The notes beneath the pieces are model-generated. The model was given only the letters and a program-made list of their open reading frames with translations, ran no database searches and was not told the origin of the DNA. This document shows positions 44,919-52,751 of a stretch of 64,000 nucleotides of DNA, piece by piece. The translations under genes and the position numbers were made by a program. Within the stretch, counting starts at the first letter, position 1, and each line of letters begins with the position of its first letter. Source of the DNA: Halochromatium salexigens (lineage in GTDB: Bacteria > Pseudomonadota > Gammaproteobacteria > Chromatiales > Chromatiaceae); the NCBI RefSeq assembly GCF_016653295.1, contig NZ_NHSF01000059.1:202162-266161 (forward strand), given 5' to 3'.

Positions 44919-46126
44919 CAGCCGGCGGCTCCAAGCCAGGCCGCCTTGAGTTCGACCACGCCCTTGACCACGATCCGATCCGAGGCCGCGAGCGAGCCGG
45001 TGACCACGGTCTCGCCCTCTTCCTCGGCGATCAGCCGCACCGAAATCGGCTCGAAACCGCCCTCGCGTGCAACGAACAGCATGGCCTCACCGGCATGGCG
45101 CACGACCGCCGCCGCCGGCACCCGCCAGCGCCCGCCGGCCTCGGTGGTCGCGGCGAGCTGTACCTCGATGAACTGGCCCGGGCGCAGCTGCTCGGCGCCA
45201 TCGGCTACCTCGGCGCGCACCAGCACGCCCTGGTCCTGACTGTGGACCAGGCGACCAACGGTGATGATGCGCCCCTCGATGCCCAGTGTCGGCAGCAACG
45301 CCCGGTCGCCGGGTGCGAGGTCCGCGACCCGATCGACCGGCACATGCACCTCGATCCACAAGGGCTCGAGATCGGCGATCCGATACAGCGGCGTGGCCGC
45401 CGTCAATGACTGGCCGGTACTGACCATCTGCTCCAGCACCACGCCCGCGATCGGCGCGCGCACCGGTAGACTGGTGGTCAGGGTGCGACTGCGGGCGAGG
45501 GTATCGATATCGGCCGCAGACATGCCGGCCAGCGCCAGCACCTGGCGGCGTTGCTGGACCATGGTCGCGAGCTCGTCGCGGCGCGATTGGCTCTCGATCA
45601 GCCGCCGCTCGGCGATCACCCCTTCGCGCTGCAGCATGCGATCGCGCGCCACTTCGCTCTCGGCCAAGGCCAGGCGGGTCAAGGATTCGAGATAGTCGCT
45701 CTGCGCCGAGACCAGATCCGGACTCTGCAGGCGCGCCATGATCTGCCCCGCGGTCACCCGTTCGCCCTCGGCGACCAGCAAGGTCTCGACCACGCCAGCC
45801 TTGCGCGCGGCGACCACCCGCAGTTGTGGGTTGGGAACGGCGACGCGCGCCGGGTAGCGGCGCGTGAGGCTGGTTGCGGCCGGTTGCGGTGCGGCCAGTT
45901 CGATGCCGAAGCGCTCCTGCTCGGCTAGTGTCAGTGGGATCAGATCAGCTGCGGCTGCGCTCGTGGCGCCGGTGGCACCCAAGAGCAGCAGGATCGCTCC
46001 CAGTGCGGGGCCGAACCCCGAGTCGAGCCGTGAGGCGAGCCGTGAGCCGGGCGCGCTCACCATGCACTGAATCTGACTCACCCAATTTGGCCGGCTCAGG
46101 CGACCGTTGTGGTTGGAGCACATCAT
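44918..46126 (-). CDS. Efflux RND periplasmic adaptor, CzcB/CusB family
   Basis: The adaptor has the barrel-sandwich motifs (AARKAGVVETLLVAEGERVTAGQ in part; LPVRAPIAGVVLEQMVSTGQS), a helical hairpin (SDYLESLTRLALAESEVARDR), and a beta-barrel (RVADLAPGDRALLPTLGIEG). The ATG at 46126 overlaps the upstream stop (ATGA); an internal ATG at 46063 would place a signal-like stretch (LGAILLLLGATGATSAAAA) nearer the N-terminus and may be the true start. It feeds czcA directly. Confidence 0.9.
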   Translation of the reverse strand: MMCSNHNGRLSRPNWVSQIQCMVSAPGSRLASRLDSGFGPALGAILLLLGATGATSAAAADLIPLTLAEQERFGIELAAPQPAATSLTRRYPARVAVPNPQLRVVAARKAGVVETLLVAEGERVTAGQIMARLQSPDLVSAQSDYLESLTRLALAESEVARDRMLQREGVIAERRLIESQSRRDELATMVQQRRQVLALAGMSAADIDTLARSRTLTTSLPVRAPIAGVVLEQMVSTGQSLTAATPLYRIADLEPLWIEVHVPVDRVADLAPGDRALLPTLGIEGRIITVGRLVHSQDQGVLVRAEVADGAEQLRPGQFIEVQLAATTEAGGRWRVPAAAVVRHAGEAMLFVAREGGFEPISVRLIAEEEGETVVTGSLAASDRIVVKGVVELKAAWLGAAG

Positions 46127-47613
46127 TGCGGGATCATCCCTAAGGCTTGATTGACCCGCGCCAGTGCCTGGCCTTGTTCGGCGCGGCGCAGGGCGAGATC
46201 GAGATGGGCTTCGCGGGCGCGTCGCTCGGCAAGCAGCCGCTCGGCGAGATCAGTCTCGCCGAGCTCGAAGGCACGCTGGGCGACCGACAGCGCATCGGCG
46301 GCCAAACTTGCGCGCCGCTCGGCGACCTGCAAGGCCTCTGCGGCCCCGCGCCGAGCGAGCACCGCCGCCGCCAGCTCGCGCTCGGCCTCGCGGCGCATCC
46401 GGTGCAGCTCGGCCAGGCGCTCGGTGACCTGCCGCTCGCTGGCGGCGATCTCCGGTGCCGATTGGCTGGCGAGGCCGAACGGGATCGACAGCTCGAGCTG
46501 CAGGGCATCGTCGGCAGGAAAGGCACGCGCGTCGCGCGTCCGCCTGCCGCCGAGACTCAGAATGGGGGTGCCACGGCGATCGCTGACGACCTGCTCACGC
46601 TCGGCGCGTGCGCGCGCCAGTGCGGCATCGGCCTCGGCAAGCAGCGGGTGATCGTTGGGTAGTCCGCCAATGCCGTTGCTCGCCATGCCGTCGCTGCCAA
46701 GGCGCTGGTCAGTCGTGATCGGTGGCACGCTCGGCCAGTTCGGTGGCTCCGGCAACTGCAGCCGGCCAGTGATCTGCGCATAGGCCGCTTTCGCCTGCTC
46801 CCAGTCCGCACGCGCGGCGGTCAGTTCGGCCTGGCGGGCGAGCGTCTCCTGCTGCGCGGTCAGCAGGTCGAGCCGCGCCAGCTCGCCGGCGTTGTAGCGT
46901 TTGGCCACCACTGACTCAAGTCCTTGTGCGGCCTCATAGGTGGCGTTCGCCTGCTGTAGCTGGACCTCGGCGAGCTTGGCTGCCCAGACCGCATCACGCA
47001 CCGTGCCAGCAACCTCCCAGCGCAACAGCCGCGCCAGGGCCTCGGCCCGCAGGCCGAGCGAGCCCGCCAGCTCCAGGCGCGCGCGGCGCTGGCCGGGCAG
47101 CCAGAGCGGCAGCTCGAGCAGGGCCTCGACCTCGTAGGCACCGTCATCGCCGGTGAAGCGATCGGACACCCCTTTGAGGCGCAGCGCCGGATCAGCGGCG
47201 GTCCAGGCACCGGCCTGGCGGCGTACCGCGTCGGCCTCGCCGCGCAGCGCATCCGTGCGGATCAGTTGCCCGGCTTGCTCCAATGCGGCAGCGACGGCCT
47301 CAGCGAGGGTCGCCGGTGATGCCGCATTGGCACCAGCGACACCAGCGGCACCAGCGGCACCAGCGGCACCAGAAGACACTAAGGTGCTGGCGGGCGAAGC
47401 GGCGTCAGCCGTCATGGGTGCTGTCAGAACCAACATCGACAGCAGAAACCAGGCTGGGCCAAAGCGCGCACTCAAGCCCTTGTCGCGCCAGACAGTCGAC
47501 ACCTGCACGCACGCACCCGCTCGCCCAGTCAAGAGCCGAGCACCGGGGGCGACTTGGCGCCAAGAAAAAGCACGGGGGACGCGTTGGCGCCCAAAAGCGG
47601 CAAGCAGGTTCAT
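46123..47613 (-). CDS. Outer-membrane efflux protein, CzcC/TolC family
   Basis: The 496-residue product has an outer membrane factor fold with long helical repeats (LARLLRWEVAGTVRDAVWAAK, and a second set near LAELHRMRREAERELAAA). The first ~50 residues before FLLSMLVLTAPMTADAAS are unlike a signal peptide, so a later GTG (near 47502) may be the start. Behind the signal lies a 9-base repeat giving AAGAAGAAGVAG. The start overlaps the cytochrome b stop by four bases. Confidence 0.85.
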   Translation of the reverse strand: MNLLAAFGRQRVPRAFSWRQVAPGARLLTGRAGACVQVSTVWRDKGLSARFGPAWFLLSMLVLTAPMTADAASPASTLVSSGAAGAAGAAGVAGANAASPATLAEAVAAALEQAGQLIRTDALRGEADAVRRQAGAWTAADPALRLKGVSDRFTGDDGAYEVEALLELPLWLPGQRRARLELAGSLGLRAEALARLLRWEVAGTVRDAVWAAKLAEVQLQQANATYEAAQGLESVVAKRYNAGELARLDLLTAQQETLARQAELTAARADWEQAKAAYAQITGRLQLPEPPNWPSVPPITTDQRLGSDGMASNGIGGLPNDHPLLAEADAALARARAEREQVVSDRRGTPILSLGGRRTRDARAFPADDALQLELSIPFGLASQSAPEIAASERQVTERLAELHRMRREAERELAAAVLARRGAAEALQVAERRASLAADALSVAQRAFELGETDLAERLLAERRAREAHLDLALRRAEQGQALARVNQALGMIPQ

Positions 47614-48347
47614 TGGCCGAGCGGTCGTTTGCGACCAGTGACCATGCTGCGTGGCAGGTTCTCGCGCGTGGCGATGCTCGCGAAGACGACGCCAACGATG
47701 TGCAACAAGACCAGTATCAGGACCAGATTGGCGAGGACTTCGTGCAGTTCCTCCCAGAACTCCTCGGCGCCCTCGTGCGCTTCGCGCTGTCCAGACCCGC
47801 GCTCGGCATAGCCTTCACCTGTGCGCTCGCCGGCTTCACCATGCTCGCCATGTTCTTCATCGTCATCATCGGCCTGCGCCGTCGAGACCAGTGCGAACGG
47901 CGCAACACCCTGGTTGAACTCATCAGTACTCACGAAACCCGCGAGCGGCCCGGCGTTCTCCTCCAGTGCATACAGCACCAGCCCAGAGCCGACGATGGCG
48001 AGCAGGCCAGCCAGCAGCGCCCAGACCATCACCGCACCGGCCGGGCTGTGTCCGATGTGTCGGATCGCCTTGAAGCGGACCAGATCGAACAGATAGGCCA
48101 GCACCGCCTTGAGCGGAAAGGCAAAATCGGAGAACCGCGCGTGCTGCGGTCCAACGAAGCCCCAGATGATCCGCGCCAGGACCAGGACGCCGATCAGATA
48201 GCCGGTCCAGACATGCAGCAGCTGCACGTCCTCGCTAAAATAGGCGACGAAGAAACCGACCGCGAGGGTCCAGTGGAAGACGCGGACGAAGGTATCCCAG
48301 ACCTGAATCGAGCCCGGCTGAGGGGCTGTACCGCTTGAATCGGACAT
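47610..48347 (-). CDS. Cytochrome b561-type membrane protein with acidic/His loop
   Basis: The 245-residue protein has four helices with candidate heme ligands H25 (VRVFHWTLA), H45, H202 and H216, like the cytochrome b/b6 or b561 family that carries electrons from quinol. An Asp/Glu/His-rich insertion at about 159-200 (QADDDDEEHGEHGEAGERT in part) could bind metal. ATG 48347 was chosen; the longer frame is antisense to the kinase gene. It lies in the operon between the kinase and czcC and overlaps czcC by four bases. Confidence 0.85.
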   Translation of the reverse strand: MSDSSGTAPQPGSIQVWDTFVRVFHWTLAVGFFVAYFSEDVQLLHVWTGYLIGVLVLARIIWGFVGPQHARFSDFAFPLKAVLAYLFDLVRFKAIRHIGHSPAGAVMVWALLAGLLAIVGSGLVLYALEENAGPLAGFVSTDEFNQGVAPFALVSTAQADDDDEEHGEHGEAGERTGEGYAERGSGQREAHEGAEEFWEELHEVLANLVLILVLLHIVGVVFASIATRENLPRSMVTGRKRPLGQ

Positions 48348-48499
48348 GGCGTCTCTCGCTCGGTCGCAGAGCGTCACCCGCCTGCGGCCAACCAGTGAAC
48401 GGCCGCTCGCGGGGACTCGAGATGGAACTTGATCGCGAGAGCTTAATGGTCGAAGCTGAAACCAAACTGAAAGGCGACCATGGCCGGGTCGCAAATCCC

Positions 48500-49909
48500 T
48501 CATCCTGAGCGGGTTGCGGGCCTATGAGCCCGCTGCGTTGCGGGGGTGAGCATGTGCGTGACCGGCAGCTCGACGCTGGCACGAAAACCGCCAAGGTGTG
48601 GGGAACGGCCGAGTTCAAGCCGGCCGTGGTAAAGATCGAGGATCTCACGCACGATCGAGAGGCCAAGGCCATGGCCATCCACGCGCTCGTCGATGCGTAC
48701 CCCGCGCGCGCCGATGGCGGCGAGTTCGGCCTCGCCACAGCCTGGACCGTCATCGTCGACCCAGAGACGCAGGCCGTCGGTGCTGGGCTCCAACCGGCAA
48801 TAAACCTGGCTTTTGGCCCATTTGCAGGCATTGTCGAGCAGGTTGCCGATCAGCTCGAGCATATCCTCGCGGTCGATCATCAGGGGCGCTGACAGCGCGT
48901 TGTCGCAGCGGATGTTCAAGCCCTTGTCCGCGTACATGCGCTCGAGCAGCTCGATCAATACCGGCAGATCGGCGGCGGTCTCGAACATTGAGCCAGGCCG
49001 CATGCCGCCGGCGATACGCGAGCGTTTCAGCTCGCGCTCCGCCAGCGCTTGCACGCGCCGCACCTGCTCCCGGCAGCGCTGGCGCTGATCCTCGCTAGAG
49101 GCCTCATCGAGGCGCTCGAGCTGCTGCAAGATCAGGTTGAGCGGCCCCTTGAGCGCATGCGCTAGGTTGCCGGCGGCGTTGCGCGAGCGCTCCAGGCGCT
49201 GTCCATAAACGGCGAGCAACGCGTTGAACTTACGCACTAGCGGCAGGATCTCGAGCGGGATCTCCTCGGAGATGGCCTCGGCCGTGCCACGCTCTAGCGC
49301 ATCAATGTCCTGGTAGATCGGCCGCAGCTGAAGCAGCGCCCGCCGCACGATCAGCCGTTGCACCAAGAGCATGAGCATCAGCCCGCCAATCGCGAGCACC
49401 GCGAACAGGCGCTCGAACACCTGCAGCTCGACCATCAATGGATTCAGATCCTCGGCAACGGCAATCGTGACAGTCTCGTCGCCGATCCGATAACCAGCCC
49501 CGCGTACCAGCAATCGCTGGCCGAGCGGGCCGTTCGTCTCCCAATCGACGACATGGCCGGCCGGCACTGGCTCGGCGGCGAGTCGTTGATCCCACAGCGA
49601 GCGCGACAGGCGGCGCGCGCCATCGGCGCCGATGACCTCGTAGTAATGGCCGGAGAATGGCTGCTGATAGATGGGACCCAGCCCGTGGGACTCTGCTTGC
49701 AACTCAAGCGCCGGGGCGGCCTGCGACAGTGTGCCAAGCAGGGCCTCGGCATCATGCTGCAGCCGAGACAGCACATAGGCATCGGTACTGCGATGCAGCG
49801 CGGCGTGGCCCAGCCACCAAGCGATGCCGATGACCAGCGCCAGGCTGGTGCCAAGGCCAAGATGCAACCGCGCTTCAAGCGATTTCATCGCAAGTGACGA
49901 TGGCGCCAT
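48500..49909 (-). CDS. Sensor histidine kinase
   Basis: The 469-residue kinase has a first helix (GLGTSLALVIGIAWWLG), a ~130-residue periplasmic domain, a second helix (AVLAIGGLMLMLLVQRL), a HAMP-like segment, and the catalytic core: H251 in GNLAHALKGPLNL, N box NLLDNACKWA, and GHGLGLSIVREIL. It is similar to the QseC/PhoQ-like group. It starts 14 bases past the response regulator stop and probably senses a metal, by context. Confidence 0.92.
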   Translation of the reverse strand: MAPSSLAMKSLEARLHLGLGTSLALVIGIAWWLGHAALHRSTDAYVLSRLQHDAEALLGTLSQAAPALELQAESHGLGPIYQQPFSGHYYEVIGADGARRLSRSLWDQRLAAEPVPAGHVVDWETNGPLGQRLLVRGAGYRIGDETVTIAVAEDLNPLMVELQVFERLFAVLAIGGLMLMLLVQRLIVRRALLQLRPIYQDIDALERGTAEAISEEIPLEILPLVRKFNALLAVYGQRLERSRNAAGNLAHALKGPLNLILQQLERLDEASSEDQRQRCREQVRRVQALAERELKRSRIAGGMRPGSMFETAADLPVLIELLERMYADKGLNIRCDNALSAPLMIDREDMLELIGNLLDNACKWAKSQVYCRLEPSTDGLRLWVDDDGPGCGEAELAAIGARGVRIDERVDGHGLGLSIVREILDLYHGRLELGRSPHLGGFRASVELPVTHMLTPATQRAHRPATRSG

Positions 49910-49923
49910 GCGCGCGACGCAGG

Positions 49924-50589
49924 CTAAGGCCGCGAAGGGAACACATAACCCTGCCCCCGCTGGGTGCGTAGATGTTCGCGACCGAGCTTCTCGCGCAGAC
50001 GTCGCACATAGACCTCGATCAGATTGCTGCCATGCTCGGCATGCTGATCGTAGACATGAGCGATGAGTCGCTCCTTGGAGAGCACCTTGTCGGCATTGAG
50101 CATGAAGTAGCGCAGCAGGCGAAACTCGGTGCCGGTCAGTTCGACCTCGCGGCCGTCGGCGAGCACGACGCGCTGATGCTCGTCGTCAAGGCGCAGACCG
50201 GCACTGCTGATGGCGGCGCCGGCCTGTCCAACGGCGCGGCGGATCAACGCCTGCAGGCGGGCGATCAGCTCCTGCAGATGGAACGGTTTGCCGAGATAGT
50301 CATCGGCGCCGGCCTTAAGCCCGTCGACGCGCTCGTGCCAGGCATCGCGCGCGGTCAGCACGAGCACGGGGGTGCGCAGCTCGGCGGCACGCCAGTCACG
50401 CAGCACCTCGAGCCCGGGCTTCCCCGGCAACCCCAGGTCGAGGACGATGGCATCATAGGGCTGGTCACGGCCGAGGAAGGCGCCGTCGATGCCATCCAGT
50501 GCCCAATCCACCGCGTAACCGTTGGCCATCAAATCGGCGCGTAGGCCGCTGCCGAGCGCGTGATCATCCTCGATCAGCAAGAGGCGCAT
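49924..50589 (-). CDS. OmpR-family response regulator
   Basis: The 221-residue regulator has a receiver domain with phospho-acceptor D51 (IVLDLGLPG) and K101 (GKPF), and a winged-helix DNA-binding domain (LTGTEFRLLRYFMLNADKVL, SNLIEVYVRRLREKLG, RTQRGQGYVF). It is paired with the kinase gene downstream; PepSY lies six bases upstream. Confidence 0.95.
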   Translation of the reverse strand: MRLLLIEDDHALGSGLRADLMANGYAVDWALDGIDGAFLGRDQPYDAIVLDLGLPGKPGLEVLRDWRAAELRTPVLVLTARDAWHERVDGLKAGADDYLGKPFHLQELIARLQALIRRAVGQAGAAISSAGLRLDDEHQRVVLADGREVELTGTEFRLLRYFMLNADKVLSKERLIAHVYDQHAEHGSNLIEVYVRRLREKLGREHLRTQRGQGYVFPSRP

Positions 50590-50595
50590 CGACCG

Positions 50596-50958
50596 TCAGT
50601 CCTCATCGGTATCGAGATCGATCAATTGGCCCGTCTGGGCGTCGAACGCGATCGACCAGACAGTGCCCTCGCGGTCGAGCATCTCGATCTCATACACATA
50701 GGCGGTTGAGTCATCCTCAGCGTGCAGCTCGACTTCCACCGGGATGCCGGCCCGGAGCGCCTGCGCGCGAGTGAGCAGTTGCTCGAGCGGCAGGATGCGG
50801 CCCTGCTTCAGCAGGCGCCGGGCGAGTTCGACATCATCGTCGGCATCGGCCGGCCCAAGCAGGGCGCCGGCGAGCGCGATCGTCAGAGCGCAACGCTGCC
50901 AGGTGGTGCTCTTGGCGTCGCGCCCCACCCAGGACCGCTTGAGGCGCGTTCCCGACAA
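50596..50958 (-). CDS. PepSY-domain periplasmic protein
   Basis: The 120-residue protein has an N-terminal hydrophobic stretch (LTIALAGALLG) and a PepSY domain with EVELHAEDDSTAYVYEIEML and the acidic tail LIDLDTDED. Small PepSY proteins often accompany two-component systems and membrane cytochromes. It is six bases from the response regulator gene. Confidence 0.85.
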   Translation of the reverse strand: MSGTRLKRSWVGRDAKSTTWQRCALTIALAGALLGPADADDDVELARRLLKQGRILPLEQLLTRAQALRAGIPVEVELHAEDDSTAYVYEIEMLDREGTVWSIAFDAQTGQLIDLDTDED

Positions 50959-50966
50959 CCCCTTAT

Positions 50967-51347
50967 TTAGTCGTCGAATGGATCCGCGATCGACAGGTAC
51001 TCGCGTCCAGATTCAAGGACGATATCGATATCGCTTTTCTCGGAGGCGAGATGCACCTCTTCCAAGGTCGCTGCCAAGGCGCCGAGTTCGGCCTGCATCT
51101 TGGCAATCGCGTTCTCGAGTGTGTAGGTCAGCTCGTGGATGTGCGCAAGGTCGGCGCCTTCAATGCTGCCATCTTCCAGGTAATCCTCGAGTTCCTCGTT
51201 GCCCTCCTCGAAGTGGTGCAAGGCTTCCTTGAGGGTCGCGGCTTCCTTGCCCGAGAAGTGGGGGCGGCCCTCGGGCGACATCTCCTCGGCCGCAACACCG
51301 CCGGCGATGGCGAGCAGTAGGGTCAGGCTGATTGGCATGAGTCTCAT
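50967..51347 (-). CDS. DUF6746 secreted protein
   Basis: The 126-residue protein has a signal peptide (MRLMPISLTLLLAIAGGVAA) and a helical acidic mature part (FSGKEAATLKEALHHFEEGN, LEDYLEDGSIEGADLAHIHELTYTL in part, with several His). It fits DUF6746, of unknown function. ATG 51347 was chosen on the signal; the longer frame lacks conservation. As first gene it heads the metal-efflux cluster and might bind metal in the periplasm; inference. Confidence 0.75.
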   Translation of the reverse strand: MRLMPISLTLLLAIAGGVAAEEMSPEGRPHFSGKEAATLKEALHHFEEGNEELEDYLEDGSIEGADLAHIHELTYTLENAIAKMQAELGALAATLEEVHLASEKSDIDIVLESGREYLSIADPFDD

Positions 51348-51685
51348 CAGGATAGGCTCCAACAGTGGATGGGTTCGAATCGGTGTCTGGAAGATGTGGA
51401 TGTGCGGCCAGAACCCAATCCTTGGGAGCCGACGCCGGGGACAAGGACCCGGCTGACTTTCCATGCTATGGCATTGCTCGGGTGTTCGTGGCCACAACAC
51501 CCGATGAAACAGCGCCCTTCTCGCTTAGTGCGGGTAGCGTCAGGAGCCAGACCTTGCCTCCTAAAAAAGCGCGCAAGCTGCCCCGCTATCCAGTCATGCC
51601 ATTACCCATATCTCAAAAGGATCAGAGCCAACTGGGGCTGGACACACCTGCCCGCCTCTGGTGAGATATCGCCCCATCTTAGTTG
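51348..51685. other. Region upstream of the metal-efflux operon
   Basis: I see no gene in these 338 bases. They should hold the promoter of the leftward metal operon. The right end borders the mobile-element remnant, where CGCCCCATC and GATGGGGCG (51670-51693) form a hairpin that overlaps the start of the DUF4338 pseudogene. Confidence 0.5.
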
Positions 51686-51693
51686 ATGGGGCG
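51670..51693. repeat. 9-bp inverted repeat at left end of element
   Basis: CGCCCCATC, six bases, GATGGGGCG form a perfect hairpin that includes the ATG of the DUF4338 pseudogene. It may be a terminal feature of the element or a structure hiding the start codon. Confidence 0.7.
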
Positions 51694-52366
51694 AAAACAG
51701 ATGGACGAAAGCCTACCAAGGCGGCTGTGCGGACGGGCGTTTAACGAGGCGGATCTGGCGCAGATTCGCCAAGCGGTGAGCGAGGCGGACCCGCCCCTGC
51801 GTGCCGAGATCGCGCGCCGGGTCTGCCAGGTCTTGGACTGGCGCGATGTCCAAGGCCGCCCGAAGCTCATGAGCGCGCGGGTCGGGCTGCTGCGCCTGCA
51901 TCGCGCTGGCCTCATTGAGCTGCCGGCGCCGAGCCGAGGCAACGGCAATGGTCGTGGTCTCGTGCATGGGCCGGAGAACTGCCCCGAGCCGATGCCGGTG
52001 ACCGGCAGCTGAGCGGCCTGCGCCTTGAGCCGGTGGCCGATCAACGCGCCTCACGGCTGTGGAACGGGCTCATCGATCGCTACCACGATCTCGGCTACAA
52101 ACCGCTACCTGGCGCCCAACTGCGCTACCTGATTCAGTGGGACCACGGGGTGCTGGGTGCCGTCGGCTTCGGTGCCGCTGGAGACCTTTGTCGAGACACC
52201 ACGCTTTGCCGGCACCTGCTACCGGGCCGCGAACTGGCAGACGCTGGGCGAGACCAGCGGGCGTGGCAAGCTCGATCGCCACCACCGCGCCGCCTTGCCG
52301 CGCAAGGCCGTCTATGTCTACCCGCTGCGCGTGGACTTTCGCACCGCGCTGGGGGTGGCGGCATGA
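51686..52366 (+). pseudogene. DUF4338 (DruA-like) protein, frameshifted and internally deleted
   Basis: The N-terminal part (51686-52012) reads MGRKQMDESLPRRLCGRAF, then RAEIARRVCQVLDW and MSARVGLLRLHRAGLIELP. A stop (TGA 52010) follows a one-base frameshift; in the next frame the protein continues LSGLRLEPV, LWNGLIDRYHDLGYKPLPGA, LGAVGFGAA. A jump then leads to LETFVETPRFAGTCYRAANW, GRGKLDRHHRAALPRKAVYVYPL and RTALGVAA. About 90 codons between GFGAA and LETF are missing. DUF4338 proteins are linked to transposons and to Druantia DruA. This copy cannot make a full protein. Confidence 0.88.
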
Positions 52367-52403
52367 GTGCATTGGCCACCGAATTAGCGGGGATCCATCT
52401 GGG
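52363..52403 (+). pseudogene. N-terminal stub of an IS4-like transposase
   Basis: The ATG overlaps the DUF4338 stop (ATGA). The readable part MSALATELAGIHLG resembles the ELAGIxLGDxRLxRR start of IS4-type transposases; after about 13 codons the sequence switches to integrase coding. The identification rests on a short match and is tentative. Confidence 0.5.
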
Positions 52404-52694
52404 AGCAGTCAGCTATCGCGGGACCCGAACTCGAGACAGATCCGACGCCACCATCTGCACGAGTCCTCACTGGGACGGTAGATCCACCGGGCAGCAAGCC
52501 AAGCTGGGATCGCCAAGCGCATTACCAGCCATGTGCTGCGGCATTCGTTTGCGACTCACCTATTGGAGGCCGGTTACGACATCCGTACAGTACAGAAGCT
52601 GCTCGGACACGCGGACTTTTCAACCACCATGATCTACACGCATGTGCTGAACCGCCCGGGAGCGCTTCCAGTGAAGAGCCTTGCAGATTTTTGA
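52404..52694 (+). pseudogene. Integron-type integrase (IntI-like), C-terminal fragment
   Basis: In one frame the sequence reads SSQLSRDPNSRQIRRHHLHES, meets an in-frame TAG at 52479, and goes on [56 protein letters not shown] to a stop at 52692. The tyrosine recombinase box II ([10 protein letters not shown]) and the catalytic Tyr in TMIYTHVL are kept. The GYDIRTVQ and [11 protein letters not shown] segments are typical of integron integrases. The N-terminal three quarters are missing, so it is inactive. Confidence 0.88.
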
Positions 52695-52751
52695 GCGAAA
52701 CCGCGACCCCAACAGGCGATGGAGGGGTTGACGCTCAAGAACGGAATCGGC

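Noticed and set aside
42564-45239. 891-codon open frame on the plus strand, rich in His, Arg, Gln and Asp
   Set aside because: It is the exact antisense of the RND permease gene. High GC with strong third-position bias opens the opposite frame; the composition is that of antisense translation and no domain is visible.
47330-47372. Possible CRISPR-like or regulatory repeat in czcC
   Set aside because: The 9-base units are contiguous, in frame and encode an Ala/Gly linker.
51686-52366. Druantia defence system
   Set aside because: Only a broken DUF4338 gene is present and no druB-druE-like genes flank it; transposase and integrase remnants follow.
52695-52751. attI or attC integron site after the integrase fragment
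   Set aside because: I could not find paired core sites or a cassette-like palindrome; only 57 bases separate the fragment from nuoN.
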